A stretch of 64,000 nucleotides of DNA, from NCBI RefSeq assembly GCF_004121075.1, contig NZ_RHLN01000144.1, positions 45,086 through 109,085 on the forward strand. The letters run 5' to 3'. The notes below the pieces were generated by a model, which saw only the letters and a list, made by a program, of their open reading frames with translations, was not told the DNA's origin and ran no database searches. The first letter of the stretch is position 1. Each line of letters opens with the position of its first letter. Source of the DNA: Lutibacter sp. HS1-25. Lineage in GTDB: Bacteria > Bacteroidota > Bacteroidia > Flavobacteriales > Flavobacteriaceae. This document shows, in pieces, positions 1 to 9,668 of this stretch. The translations under genes and the position numbers were made by a program.

Positions 1-1
1 A

Positions 2-1600
2 GAAGAAGTGTTAAACAATAAAAAGTTGCAATTCTTTACAAATATTTCGCACGAGTTTAGAACGCCATTAACGTTAATTTTAAATCCGTTACAAGATTTA
101 TTAAAAGATTCAAAAATTAATTTTCCTTATGAAGCTAAAGAAAAATTAAACATTGTTCAAAAAAATGCACAAAGGTTAAATAGATTGATCAATGAGTTAA
201 TGGACTTTAGAAAGCTTAAATCTAACAAGATGACTTTAAATACCAAAAGTATTGAAATTGTCAATTTTGTTAATGATGTTGTTGGTTATTTTAAAGAAGA
301 AGCTTCGCATAGAAAAATAGCATTGATTTTTGACTCTGAAAGTGGTGATTTTACATCTTATATTGATAAGGAAATGATTGAAAAGGTTTTATTTAATATC
401 ATTTCAAATGCGTTTAAAGTAACACCCGATAAAGGAAAAATTATTATTTCAGCTCAAAAATTAAAAAAACCGCGCTATTTAAAACTTTTTAATGAACATA
501 AAAATGTAGACGCTTTTGAAATTGTTGTTAAAGATACAGGCGCAGGTTTAACTAAAAATGAGTTGACAAAAATATTTGAACGTTTTTATCAGGTAAATAA
601 ATTAAATAAAGGGTATTACGGCAGCACAGGAATTGGATTAGAAGTGGTTAAAGATTTTGTAGAATTACACAAAGGAGAAATAAATGTAACTAGTAAAGTA
701 AAAGAAGGAACTCAATTTACGGTTACTTTACCAATAGTTTTAGAAAATTTAAATACAAACGAAACCACTGTTGAAGAAGATTTATCAGATGTAATTTTAA
801 ATATAAATACAACCAATATAAGCTCAAATACTGAAGATGTTGAAGTAGTAGATAAAAAAGCATACACCGTTTTAATAGTAGAAGACAATGCAGAATTACG
901 AAATTATTTAAAATCGTCTTTAAGTAATTATTATAAAATAATTACAGCTTCAAACGGTAAAATAGGATTGGTTGAAGCTATTGAAAAATTACCAGATGTA
1001 ATTATTACAGATGTGGTTATGCCTGAAATGGATGGGGTAGCTTTGTGTAAGGCTATTAAAACAAATTTAAAAACAAGCCATATTCCGTTGTTAATGCTTA
1101 CTGCAAAATCAATGGTCGAAGATAAAATTAAGGGAATAGATTCTGGTGCAGATGCCTATATTAATAAACCATTTAATATGGAAATTTTAAAATCTACCTT
1201 AGCTCAATTAATTTCGAGTCGACAAATTTTATTTAATAAATTTTATACTGGTATTTCAACCAAAACAAAAGAAAATACAACTTCATTAGACAGTCAATTT
1301 ATTCAAAAAGTATTGAAATATATAAATGCACATTTAAGCGATCCGAATTTAGGTTCAGAAGCTTTGGAAGAAGAAATGTTTTTAAGCAGAAGTCAGTTGT
1401 ACCGAAAATTAAAAGCACTTACAGGATCTTCAGTAAACGAATTTATTAGAAATGTGCGTTTAGAAAAAGCAAAAGAATTATTAGAAAGCAAACAAATGTC
1501 TATTAGCGAAGTTACCTTTAAAGTTGGCTTTGCATCTCCTTCTTATTTTACAAAATGTTTTAAAAAACGATTCGGAAAATTACCTACTGAAGTAGATTAG
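2..1600 (+). CDS. Hybrid two-component sensor/regulator (HTCS), 3' part
   Basis: The reading frame is open from the window edge, so the protein is cut at its N-terminus; the usual periplasmic sensor (beta-propeller and Y_Y_Y domains) and membrane segment lie outside. What remains is, in order, a histidine kinase dimerisation domain with the H-box NISHEFRTPLTL, a HATPase domain (N-box around IISNAF, G-boxes DTGAG and GSTGIGL), a receiver domain with phospho-acceptor Asp in DVVMPEMDG, and a C-terminal AraC-type helix-turn-helix pair. This layout is diagnostic of Bacteroidota HTCS proteins, which sense oligosaccharides in the periplasm and activate the adjacent SusC/SusD operon. The susC gene starts 218 bp downstream on the same strand, so this protein probably controls the xylan-type locus. 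The visible domains look intact. Family assignment is firm; the ligand (xylo-oligosaccharide) is inferred from neighbours. Confidence 0.93.
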   Translation, partial: EEVLNNKKLQFFTNISHEFRTPLTLILNPLQDLLKDSKINFPYEAKEKLNIVQKNAQRLNRLINELMDFRKLKSNKMTLNTKSIEIVNFVNDVVGYFKEEASHRKIALIFDSESGDFTSYIDKEMIEKVLFNIISNAFKVTPDKGKIIISAQKLKKPRYLKLFNEHKNVDAFEIVVKDTGAGLTKNELTKIFERFYQVNKLNKGYYGSTGIGLEVVKDFVELHKGEINVTSKVKEGTQFTVTLPIVLENLNTNETTVEEDLSDVILNINTTNISSNTEDVEVVDKKAYTVLIVEDNAELRNYLKSSLSNYYKIITASNGKIGLVEAIEKLPDVIITDVVMPEMDGVALCKAIKTNLKTSHIPLLMLTAKSMVEDKIKGIDSGADAYINKPFNMEILKSTLAQLISSRQILFNKFYTGISTKTKENTTSLDSQFIQKVLKYINAHLSDPNLGSEALEEEMFLSRSQLYRKLKALTGSSVNEFIRNVRLEKAKELLESKQMSISEVTFKVGFASPSYFTKCFKKRFGKLPTEVD

Positions 1601-1696
1601 CAGTGTTAATTTTGTTGTATTTCCTAAATTTTGCAATATGTAACTTGTTGATATTTAGTGTTTTTTAGGCGAATGACACATTAGTGCTATTGAATG

Positions 1697-1724
1697 CAAC
1701 AAAATTGCTATCACTTATTTGTTG
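1697..1724. promoter_or_regulatory. Candidate operator upstream of susC (inverted repeat)
   Basis: A 7-bp perfect inverted repeat, CAACAAA (1697-1703) and TTTGTTG (1718-1724), separated by 14 bp, lies in the HTCS-susC gap about 95 bp before the susC start. It is flanked by a direct repeat TTGAATG at 1690 and 1725. It could be an HTCS binding site, but in such AT-rich DNA a repeat of this size may be chance. Confidence 0.25.
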
Positions 1725-1818
1725 TTGAATGTACTTTTAATTTGAATTTTAATAAAACGATTTCGTGAGACCTAAAATTCAAACTCAAATTTATTTAACC
1801 AAACAGAAAAATTTTATT

Positions 1819-4800
1819 ATGAACAACAAATTTGTGAAAAAGTTATTTTTTCTGATGCTATTGGTGTCAGCAAATATAACTTTTGGTCAAACAGTAAAAG
1901 GGAAGGTTACCAGCGGAGCTGAACCACTCCCTGGAGCAAGTATTTTAGTTAAAGGAACCAACAATGGTACTGTAGCTGATTTTGATGGAAATTATGTATT
2001 AGAAAACGTTTCGTCAAATGCTACATTAACATTTAATTATGTTGGGTTTAAAACGCTGCATAAGGCAGTAAATGGTCAATCTGTAATAAATGTAAGTTTA
2101 ACAGAAGATGCCGAATCTTTAGATGAAGTAGTAATTATTGGGTACGGATCTGTTAAAAAAAGTGATTTAACCGGGGCAATTGCTACAGTAAATGCTGATG
2201 CTATCGAGGATCAGCCATTCTCCGGACTTGATCAAGCTTTACAAGGTAAAGTAGCAGGTGTTACCGTAATGCAAAACTCAGGTGCACCTGGCGGAGGTGT
2301 TTCTGTACGTGTACGTGGTATCACATCTTTAACGGGTAGTAATGAACCGTTATATGTAATTGATGGTGTACCAGTAGAAGCAGATTCAAATAACGATTCT
2401 TTTACATTCTCGGCTTTAGGTGGTGGTAGCGGACAAACAAAGGTTAGTGCATTATCAAGCATCAACCCATCTGATATTGAATCTATGCAGGTGTTAAAAG
2501 ATGCATCAGCAACGGCAATTTACGGTTCTAGAGCTTCAAATGGTGTGGTTTTAATTACAACAAAAAGAGGTAAAGAAGGGAAATCTACCATTTCTTATGA
2601 ATCTTATTTTGGGTTTCAAAATGCTCCCAATTATTTAGATTTAATGAATTTACAGGAATATGCTGAGTTTTATAAGGAAATAGCTGCTGTTAGAGGGCAG
2701 TCGGTTCCTTTAGAATTACAAAATCCAGCTTTGTTGGCAAGTGGAACAAATTGGCAAAAGGAAGTTTTTCAAACAGCGCCTATTATGAATCACCAATTTT
2801 CTGTAAAAGGGGGTTCTGATAAAACAGTTTTTTATACCTCAGTTAATTATTTTGATCAAGAAGGTATTGTTATAAACTCCGATTTTAATAGAGTTTCAGT
2901 ACGTTTAAATGTAGAGCATAAAGTAAATGATTGGTTTAAAGTAGGTAATAATGTAACGGTTAGTAAATCTAGAGAGCACATTACATTTAATGATGATGAA
3001 AGTGGTGTAATTAGTAGTGCAGTTAGACAATCACCTGCAATTCCTGTTAGATATTCTGACGGAAGTTGGGGTGGACCTACAGAAAGTTCAGGTGTTGGAA
3101 ATGGAAGAAATCCGGTTGCTTGGTCTGAAATTAGAAACAATACTTTAGATAGATTTAAAATCAACGGTAACTTTTTTGGGGAAATAACATTCTTAAAAGA
3201 TTTTGTTTTTAGATCTGAATTAGGGTACGATTATACTACAACTAAAGTAGCTGTATTTAATCCAACTTATGAAATGGGTACAGAAACAAATGGTACCGCA
3301 ACTTCTGCAAAACAACAAACAGATAGTTTTTACTGGATTTTTAAAAACTATATAAACTATAACAAAACAATTAACAAGCATGCTATTAATGTGATGGTTG
3401 GACAAGAATCTCAGCAATCTAAATACGAGGGGGTAAGTATTAGTAGAAGAGATTTCTTAACAAACGATGTTACTACGGTAAATTTAGGAGATGAAGATAC
3501 TGCTAGAAACAATAATTGGAAAGGAACTTGGAGTTTGCTATCTTATTTTGGACGTGTAAATTATTCATTTGATAGTAAGTATTTGCTAACGGCTACAATG
3601 CGTGCTGATGCCTCTTCAAACTTTGGGGCAAACAATAAATGGGGATATTTTCCTTCATTCTCTGCCGCTTGGGTGTTAAGTAGAGAAGAGTTTATGGAAA
3701 ATACTACAGACGTTTTAAGTTTTGCTAAAGTAAGAGTTGGTTATGGTGAAGTTGGTAACCAAAATATTGGAGGTTATAAATACGGAGCAGCTTTAAGAAA
3801 TGTAGCAACAGCTTTCGGAACAGGATTTACACAGCGAAATATTGCAAATCCTGATGTTAAATGGGAGTCTACAAAATCTATAAATTTAGGTTTTGAACTT
3901 GGGTTTGTTAAAGATAGAATCAAGTTGGATCTCGATTTTTATAAGAAAACTTCAGCAGATTTCTTATTTCAAGAACCTTTGCCAAGTTATTTAGGGGCTT
4001 ACAATGTGGCTTCATACCTTGGTTTAGAACCTCCTTTTGTAAATTTAGGTGAAATGGAAAATACGGGTATCGACTTAATGTTAACAACACGTAACATTTC
4101 AAACGAGAACTTTAACTGGACAACTTCAATTGTATTCTCTAAATACAAAAACAAGTTGGTTTCTTTAACCGACCAAAATTCAGCCATATTTCAAACTATA
4201 GAATTTAACAACACCATTACAAAAACAGCTATTGGTCAGCCAGTAGGTCTTTATTTTGGATACCAATCAGATGGGTTGTTTACTTCAGAAGAGGAATTGT
4301 ATAATAGCCCTTCACAAGGTGATATTAATAAAGAAACAGGAATTTGGGTTGGAGATATTAAATGGAAAGACATAAATGACGATGGTGTAATTGACGATAA
4401 AGACAAAACATTTATTGGTAACCCTCATCCAGATTTTACGTTTAGTATTTCAAATAACTTAAATTATAAAAACTGGGATTTGGCTATTGCAATGAACGGA
4501 ACTTACGGAAACGATGTTTACAATTGGACGCGTAAATTAACCGAAGGTATGTTAGAGTTGAATGGAAATCAAGCTATTGTAGTTAAAAATAGATTTATTG
4601 AAGGTGTAAATGAAAATACGGACATTCCAAGATTTGTATTTGGTGATCCAAATGGAAACGCTGGAGTTTCAGACAGGTTTATTGAAGATGGTTCTTATTT
4701 TAGAATTCAAAACGTTACGCTAGGTTATACATTGCCTTTAAATGAATTGGGAAGTCAAAGTATTATAAGTAAAGTAAGGTTGTATTCAACCATTCAAAAT

Positions 4801-4938
4801 CTTTACACTTTTACAAAATATACTGGATTTGATCCTGAAATTGGAGCATTTAACCAAAACTCTATGATGATGGGTATTGATAATGGTAGGTATCCTGTAC
4901 CAAGAACATTTATGGTAGGTGTAAACGTAGAATTTTAA
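1819..4938 (+). CDS. SusC-like TonB-dependent outer-membrane transporter
   Basis: This is a SusC family protein of about 1039 residues, the usual length. It starts with a signal peptide ending near ITFGQ, then a carboxypeptidase-D-like beta domain (VKGKV to about residue 100), the SusC plug with LDEVVIIGYG and the conserved GAIATV stretch, and a long beta-barrel ending in aromatic residues (VNVEF). I place the start at ATG 1819: an upstream GTG at 1765 would add an implausible polar extension before the signal peptide. SusC proteins pair with a SusD lid and import oligosaccharides using TonB energy. It precedes susD by 106 bp and sits in a susC-susD-SGBP-GH10-GH3 series, so the cargo is probably xylo-oligosaccharides. 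That substrate is inferred, not visible in the protein itself. Confidence 0.96.
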   Translation: MNNKFVKKLFFLMLLVSANITFGQTVKGKVTSGAEPLPGASILVKGTNNGTVADFDGNYVLENVSSNATLTFNYVGFKTLHKAVNGQSVINVSLTEDAESLDEVVIIGYGSVKKSDLTGAIATVNADAIEDQPFSGLDQALQGKVAGVTVMQNSGAPGGGVSVRVRGITSLTGSNEPLYVIDGVPVEADSNNDSFTFSALGGGSGQTKVSALSSINPSDIESMQVLKDASATAIYGSRASNGVVLITTKRGKEGKSTISYESYFGFQNAPNYLDLMNLQEYAEFYKEIAAVRGQSVPLELQNPALLASGTNWQKEVFQTAPIMNHQFSVKGGSDKTVFYTSVNYFDQEGIVINSDFNRVSVRLNVEHKVNDWFKVGNNVTVSKSREHITFNDDESGVISSAVRQSPAIPVRYSDGSWGGPTESSGVGNGRNPVAWSEIRNNTLDRFKINGNFFGEITFLKDFVFRSELGYDYTTTKVAVFNPTYEMGTETNGTATSAKQQTDSFYWIFKNYINYNKTINKHAINVMVGQESQQSKYEGVSISRRDFLTNDVTTVNLGDEDTARNNNWKGTWSLLSYFGRVNYSFDSKYLLTATMRADASSNFGANNKWGYFPSFSAAWVLSREEFMENTTDVLSFAKVRVGYGEVGNQNIGGYKYGAALRNVATAFGTGFTQRNIANPDVKWESTKSINLGFELGFVKDRIKLDLDFYKKTSADFLFQEPLPSYLGAYNVASYLGLEPPFVNLGEMENTGIDLMLTTRNISNENFNWTTSIVFSKYKNKLVSLTDQNSAIFQTIEFNNTITKTAIGQPVGLYFGYQSDGLFTSEEELYNSPSQGDINKETGIWVGDIKWKDINDDGVIDDKDKTFIGNPHPDFTFSISNNLNYKNWDLAIAMNGTYGNDVYNWTRKLTEGMLELNGNQAIVVKNRFIEGVNENTDIPRFVFGDPNGNAGVSDRFIEDGSYFRIQNVTLGYTLPLNELGSQSIISKVRLYSTIQNLYTFTKYTGFDPEIGAFNQNSMMMGIDNGRYPVPRTFMVGVNVEF

Positions 4939-4948
4939 TTGATAAAAA

Positions 4949-5014
4949 CAGATGATTGAGAAATAAGCCTATGCAAATAGTTGATTTAAAACTATTTATG
5001 GCAAATTCCATCTG
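4949..5014. other. Nested inverted repeats between susC and susD
   Basis: The susC-susD gap holds a perfect 8-bp stem, AAATAGTT (4975-4982) with AACTATTT (4990-4997) around a 7-nt loop, nested inside a second pair CAGATG (4949-4954) and CATCTG (5009-5014). There is no T-run after it, so it is not a typical terminator. It may be an mRNA structure affecting susC/susD stoichiometry, or chance in AT-rich DNA. Confidence 0.3.
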
Positions 5015-5044
5015 ACGAAATTAATAATATAAAAAAATAAACAG

Positions 5045-6565
5045 ATGAAAATATTTAAATTTTTAATGTTAGCGGTGTTGATGTTTACAATGTCTTGTTC
5101 AGAAGGTTTTTTAGACAATCCACCAGAAGACGCTTTAACTGTTGATAATTTCTTTAATACAGATCAACAGGTATTAAGTTCCGGAAGTCCAATGTATGGC
5201 TATCCATGGTTCTATTTTAACGAAAAATTTCTAATTAGTATTGGCGATTTATACAGCGGTAATGCCATTGGAAGTTATTCTGATTTAGCTCAGTTTGAAA
5301 ATCTTTCAGTAAACGGGGCAAACCAATTTGCTAACGAAGGTTGGGATTCACTTTTCAACGTAGTTGCCAATGCCAATGTATTAATGTACAATTTAGAAAA
5401 TAAAGTTGGTTCAGGTGTGTCTCAAGATGCAATTGATAAAGTTTTGGGTGAAGCTTATTTTATGAGAGCAACAGCCTATTTTTATTTAGTGAGAGTTTGG
5501 GGAGCTGTGCCAATTATTTACAGCGTAGATCAAATTAATGCTAAATTACCAGTTTATAAAAACAGGGTAGAAGATGTGTACACTTTTATAATTAAAGATT
5601 ATGAAAAAGCGATGAGTTTGTTGCCAGAGCAATGGGATGCAAACAATTTAGGTAGAGTTACAAAATCTGCTTGCGATGGTTTATTGGCAAAAGTGTATTT
5701 AACTCAGGGAGATTATGCAAAAACCAATATGTATACTTCAAAAGTAATTAAAAGCGGAAAGTATAGTTTAATGCCTAATTACCAAGATTTATTTCATCCA
5801 GATTACAATAATAATGTTGAGTCTATTTTTGCATTGCAATGGGTAGCTTGTGGTGATTGGGGTTTTCAAAATGTGAACCAGGCATATTTAGCAGCTTCAC
5901 CAAAATTAACTCAAGTTGGTGACGGATGGGGAACTTTTCAGCCAAGTATAGATTTAATGAATGCTTATGAAGATGGAGATTTAAGACGTTACAGAACTAT
6001 TATGGAACCAGGAAGTTTTTATCCAGAATTGGTTACTGCTGAAGGTGGTTATACGGTTCCGGCAGATGGTTTAACAAGTACTGTTGCTGGTTTTAGAAAG
6101 TATATTGTAGGTTCTCCAGATGAAGGCAATGTATGTTTTATGTCTACAGATGTAAATACAAATATTTTGCGTTATGCAGATATTTTACTAATGCATGCTG
6201 AAAGTATTTTAGGAACAGGATCTTCTACAACAGATAAAGAAGCTTTAGATGCTTTCAATGCGGTTAGAAAAAGAGCAGGTTTAGCAGCTAAAAGTGAAAT
6301 TACTTCAGAAGATATTTTTAAAGAAAGAAGAATTGAGTTTGTTGTTGAAGGTGATTATTGGTTCGATTTAGCGCGTAGAGATAGATCAGACGCTTCAGCA
6401 ATTATTGCAAATCAAGAAAGAGGAGTGTACCAAGATAGAAATGTAAATATGATTGTTTCTAAAAAAGTAACACCTTCAGAAAATGATTTCTTATTACCAA
6501 TTCCAAGCGCTGAAACTGCAAAAAATCCTCTTTTATTAGAAGATCCAGTAGCATTTGAGTTTTAA
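5045..6565 (+). CDS. SusD-like glycan-binding outer-membrane lipoprotein
   Basis: The 506-residue product has a lipoprotein signal with the lipobox Cys at MFTMSC, followed by the SusD N-terminal signature FLDNPPEDALT. The middle contains TPR-like helical segments such as AYFMRATAYFYLVRVWG, and the C-terminal part has FKERRIEFVVEGDYWFDLAR, a hallmark of the RagB/SusD family. SusD proteins cap the SusC barrel at the cell surface and bind the glycan to be imported. The gene directly follows its SusC partner, is in the same orientation, and is followed after 19 bp by a second surface binding lipoprotein. Family call is secure; a xylan ligand is inferred from the downstream GH10 and GH3. Confidence 0.96.
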   Translation: MKIFKFLMLAVLMFTMSCSEGFLDNPPEDALTVDNFFNTDQQVLSSGSPMYGYPWFYFNEKFLISIGDLYSGNAIGSYSDLAQFENLSVNGANQFANEGWDSLFNVVANANVLMYNLENKVGSGVSQDAIDKVLGEAYFMRATAYFYLVRVWGAVPIIYSVDQINAKLPVYKNRVEDVYTFIIKDYEKAMSLLPEQWDANNLGRVTKSACDGLLAKVYLTQGDYAKTNMYTSKVIKSGKYSLMPNYQDLFHPDYNNNVESIFALQWVACGDWGFQNVNQAYLAASPKLTQVGDGWGTFQPSIDLMNAYEDGDLRRYRTIMEPGSFYPELVTAEGGYTVPADGLTSTVAGFRKYIVGSPDEGNVCFMSTDVNTNILRYADILLMHAESILGTGSSTTDKEALDAFNAVRKRAGLAAKSEITSEDIFKERRIEFVVEGDYWFDLARRDRSDASAIIANQERGVYQDRNVNMIVSKKVTPSENDFLLPIPSAETAKNPLLLEDPVAFEF

Positions 6566-6584
6566 CAGTTAAACGATAAAAATT

Positions 6585-8192
6585 ATGAATACAATAAAAT
6601 TAAAATATATAAAGTATTTATTCATCTTTATAACAAGTGCGTTGGTTTTTACAGCTTGCGATAATGATGATATGCTCAATCCTGTTGTAGATGGAATTTA
6701 TTCTGCCAATACAGCAATAGGAACAAACAAAGGGTTTCCTGGCGATGTAGTAATGGCTGAAGGAGAAGATCTTCAAAATATTAAATCCATAATTTTTGAT
6801 GGAACTATTGAAGTTTTATTCAATCCGGTATTTAATTCAAACTTAGCAATTGCTTTTTCTGTACCATTTGATGAAGCAAAAGGAAGTAAATTTGGAAACC
6901 AAAAAATAACATTTACAAATGAAGATGGAACAACTTTTCAGTCAGATTTTGAAATTTTACAACCAAAACCATTCATAGGAAGTTTTAATCCAGAAAGACC
7001 AACAGTTGGTATGCCGGTTACAGTAAATGGCGAGTGGTTTTACAATGTGTTAGATGTTGTTTATCAAGGAGAATCAATGGAATTTACAGTAGCTTCTCCT
7101 GAGCAATTAGTATTTACTATTCCTGCGGAATTAACACAAGGAGGTGAATTGGAAATTATTACAGCGGGTGGAACAATTTCTAAAAACTTGGATATTTATT
7201 TAGGTTTTGAAGAGGTAATTGTAGCCGATTTTGATGGTGGCGGACTAAGACCTAATAACAATTGGATTCCTTACGGAGATTACAATACGTTAGGGTACAG
7301 TAATGTAGGTGGAATTTCGGGTAATTATGGCGAGTTAACTTGGACAGGTGCAACTGCAAACGGTTATAACGGTTGCCAATCAGATGCAGGAGCTTTAATG
7401 ATGAGTGAATCAAATCCTAATAAAGTAGTGTATTTAATGGATGTGAACGCTAATGGAGCAATTGGTACAAGCGTAGATGTTTTTATAGTTGATACCGATG
7501 GTGTAAACTGGGCATTTAATTATGTAATACAAACCGATGGCTGGCAAACTATGGAAGGTTTAGTAGCCGATTTTGGGAAAAATTATGATCCAGGGAATCA
7601 AGGTAATGGAGATGCAAATCCAGCAAGTTTAAATCAAGTTAAAGTTAGTATCAATCAAAATTCAGGTACACCAAATCCGTCTGTTGTTCAATTTGATAAT
7701 ATTAGATGGCAAGTATACGAAACAGAGCAACCATCAAGATTGCCTCCAACAGGTCCAAAAAATATTTTACCAAATGGCGATTTAGAATTAGGTGATGGTA
7801 ATAATTTTGAGAATTGGGGTATGTGGAATGGTGCCGATAGAATGACAGCTGAAACAACTGAAATTCACGGAGGTGCAAGATCTTTAAAAGTGGTAAATGC
7901 AGCAGCAGGAAACTCTTGGGATTCGCAATTTGTGAGTGATCCGGTTGGTGTGGAAGTTGGTAAAGAGTATACTGCTTCTATGTGGATTAAAGGTCAAACA
8001 GCAACCGTTCGTTTTTCAACAAATGCAGCAGCAGGAGCTTTATATGGACCAGATTATACGGTAACTTCAGAATGGCAACAAGTAACTTGGGATTTTACGG
8101 CAAATGATGCTTCTACAAGGTTGGTGCTAGATATGGGCGTGTCTCAAGCAACTTTTTATATAGATGATATAGAGCTAAAAGAGAAAATATAA
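6585..8192 (+). CDS. Surface glycan-binding lipoprotein with IPT/TIG-like and CBM4/9-like domains
   Basis: The 535-residue protein has a lipoprotein signal (lipobox Cys in VFTAC) and then DNDDMLN, typical of surface-exposed lipoproteins in the third position of Sus-type operons. The N-terminal half is built of IPT/TIG-like beta-sandwich units (for example GFPGDVVMAEGEDLQNI and PTVGMPVTVNGEWF). A middle region with FDGGGLRPNNNW and FDNIRW resembles a jelly-roll binding module. The last 150 residues (NILPNGDLELGDG to IDDIEL) look like a CBM4/CBM9/CBM22-type module, which in relatives binds xylan or beta-glucan. No catalytic motif is seen. The role inferred is recruiting the polysaccharide to the SusCD/GH10 surface complex. 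It lies 19 bp after susD and 69 bp before the GH10 gene. Confidence 0.85.
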   Translation: MNTIKLKYIKYLFIFITSALVFTACDNDDMLNPVVDGIYSANTAIGTNKGFPGDVVMAEGEDLQNIKSIIFDGTIEVLFNPVFNSNLAIAFSVPFDEAKGSKFGNQKITFTNEDGTTFQSDFEILQPKPFIGSFNPERPTVGMPVTVNGEWFYNVLDVVYQGESMEFTVASPEQLVFTIPAELTQGGELEIITAGGTISKNLDIYLGFEEVIVADFDGGGLRPNNNWIPYGDYNTLGYSNVGGISGNYGELTWTGATANGYNGCQSDAGALMMSESNPNKVVYLMDVNANGAIGTSVDVFIVDTDGVNWAFNYVIQTDGWQTMEGLVADFGKNYDPGNQGNGDANPASLNQVKVSINQNSGTPNPSVVQFDNIRWQVYETEQPSRLPPTGPKNILPNGDLELGDGNNFENWGMWNGADRMTAETTEIHGGARSLKVVNAAAGNSWDSQFVSDPVGVEVGKEYTASMWIKGQTATVRFSTNAAAGALYGPDYTVTSEWQQVTWDFTANDASTRLVLDMGVSQATFYIDDIELKEKI

Positions 8193-8220
8193 TTAAGGAC
8201 AGTAGAAATTGAGTTAATTT

Positions 8221-8245
8221 GGGTTGCTTACTAGTTGAGCAACCC
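8221..8245. other. Perfect stem-loop just before the GH10 start
   Basis: GGGTTGCT (8221-8228) and AGCAACCC (8238-8245) form a perfect 8-bp, GC-rich stem with a 9-nt loop, 16 bp before the xylanase ATG. It is clearly richer in G+C than its surroundings. No T-run follows on the + strand. It could attenuate or process the mRNA between the surface-binding genes and the enzyme genes, or mask the ribosome-binding region. Confidence 0.55.
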
Positions 8246-8261
8246 TTCAAAAAATGAAATA

Positions 8262-9641
8262 ATGAAAATAAAATTTATAAAAAGTATGTATCTTTTGTTG
8301 ATTGGAAGTTTGTTTGCGTTGGTAAATTGCGCCGATCCAGGAGATGATACAGATATAGCAAGTTCTATAGGTTTAGGTAGTCCTATAACTAGTGGAGCGT
8401 ATGATGTTACATCAAGTGGTTTTACAGCAAGTTGGACAAGAGTCTATAAGGCTGATAGTTATGAGTTAGATATTTCAAAAGATAAGAATTTCGAAACTTT
8501 TTTAGCTGGTTATCAAGCAAAATCATTGACAACTTTTAATGAAGAAGTTTATGGTTTAGATGAGACTACTGATTATTTTTTTAGAGTTAGAGCTGTAAAT
8601 AGTGAAGAAACATCTAGTAATTCTGGGGTTATTCAAGTAACCACTTTAGCAGGTGGAGGTCCAGAGCCAGTAAAAGCATTAAAAGATGCTGCAACTACCT
8701 TTTTTGTTGGTATGTCTGTTAAAGCAGATCAATTAACAAGTGGTTCTAAATACGATGAAATTTTAAAACGTGAATTTTCTAGTATTACAGCAGAGTATGA
8801 GATGAAAATGAACATCATTCTTCCTACAAAAGGAAATTACGATTGGTCTAAGTCTGATGCTATTGTTGATTATGCAATTGCAAACGGAATTAATGTACAC
8901 GGACACGCGTTGGTTTGGCACAATTCTGTGCCAGATTGGTTAAAAAACTATACAGGAACCAATGCCGAGTTTGAACAAGAGGTGAAAGATTATATTACAG
9001 CAGTTTTAACACGATATAAAGGGAAAGTGACTTCTTGGGATGTTGTAAATGAGGCAATAAATGATGCTGGTGGAACGTTAAGACAAACAGTATTTAGTGA
9101 AAAAATGGGTGATAACTATGTAGCAAAATGTTTCCAGTTTGCACGTGAAGCAGATCCAGATGTGTTGTTGTTTTATAATGATTATTCAGTTACAACAAAT
9201 GATACTAAGCAAACAGCTATTTTTAAATTAATTGATGATATGAAAACAAATAACGTACCTATTGATGGTATTGGTTTTCAAATGCATATTCAGTACAATA
9301 GTCCGTCTGTTAATCAAATGGAAACAGCGGTAAATAAAGCTTTAGATAGAGGTTTAAAACTTCATTTTTCCGAATTAGATGTACGTGCAAATCCAAACAA
9401 AGATATTACTACATTAACAGAAGAAAGAGCTATAGCTCAAAAGAATAAAATAAAAGAAGTGGTAGCAGTTTATAATGCAATTCCTCAAGCAAATAAATAT
9501 GCAATTTCAGTTTGGGGAATGAAAGACAACGAGTCTTGGTTATTACCATTTTATGATAATTATAATGAATGGCCGTTGCTTTACGATTCAAATTTTGAAA
9601 TTAAAAAAGCGCATACTGGGTTTTTAGAAGGATTGAAGTAA
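8262..9641 (+). CDS. GH10 endo-1,4-beta-xylanase, surface lipoprotein with Fn3-like domain
   Basis: The 459-residue product has a lipoprotein signal (lipobox ALVNC), a fibronectin-III-like domain at about residues 37-132 (WTRVYKADSYELDIS, YFFRVRAVN) and a GH10 barrel from about 145. GH10 hallmarks are the acid/base Glu264 in WDVVNEA, the nucleophile Glu371 in HFSELDV, HGHALVWHN and YNDYS. It hydrolyses internal beta-1,4-xylosyl bonds. The start is taken at ATG 8262, which places the signal peptide at the terminus; a TTG at 8235 lies inside the stem-loop region and would add nine residues. Acidic residues after the Cys (ADPGDD) suggest export to the cell surface. It follows the SusCD/SGBP trio and precedes a GH3, a classic xylan degradation set. 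Confidence 0.95.
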   Translation: MKIKFIKSMYLLLIGSLFALVNCADPGDDTDIASSIGLGSPITSGAYDVTSSGFTASWTRVYKADSYELDISKDKNFETFLAGYQAKSLTTFNEEVYGLDETTDYFFRVRAVNSEETSSNSGVIQVTTLAGGGPEPVKALKDAATTFFVGMSVKADQLTSGSKYDEILKREFSSITAEYEMKMNIILPTKGNYDWSKSDAIVDYAIANGINVHGHALVWHNSVPDWLKNYTGTNAEFEQEVKDYITAVLTRYKGKVTSWDVVNEAINDAGGTLRQTVFSEKMGDNYVAKCFQFAREADPDVLLFYNDYSVTTNDTKQTAIFKLIDDMKTNNVPIDGIGFQMHIQYNSPSVNQMETAVNKALDRGLKLHFSELDVRANPNKDITTLTEERAIAQKNKIKEVVAVYNAIPQANKYAISVWGMKDNESWLLPFYDNYNEWPLLYDSNFEIKKAHTGFLEGLK

Positions 9642-9668
9642 ATAATAAACAATTAAAATTTTATAAAA

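Noticed and set aside
1600..1818. Bacteroidota -33/-7 promoter (TTG and TAnnTTTG) upstream of susC
   Set aside because: Only imperfect matches such as TTAATTTG were found, so no promoter position is called.
2232..2465. Open frame on the minus strand inside susC
   Set aside because: It is an antisense shadow of a clear susC gene, with no start context or family resemblance.
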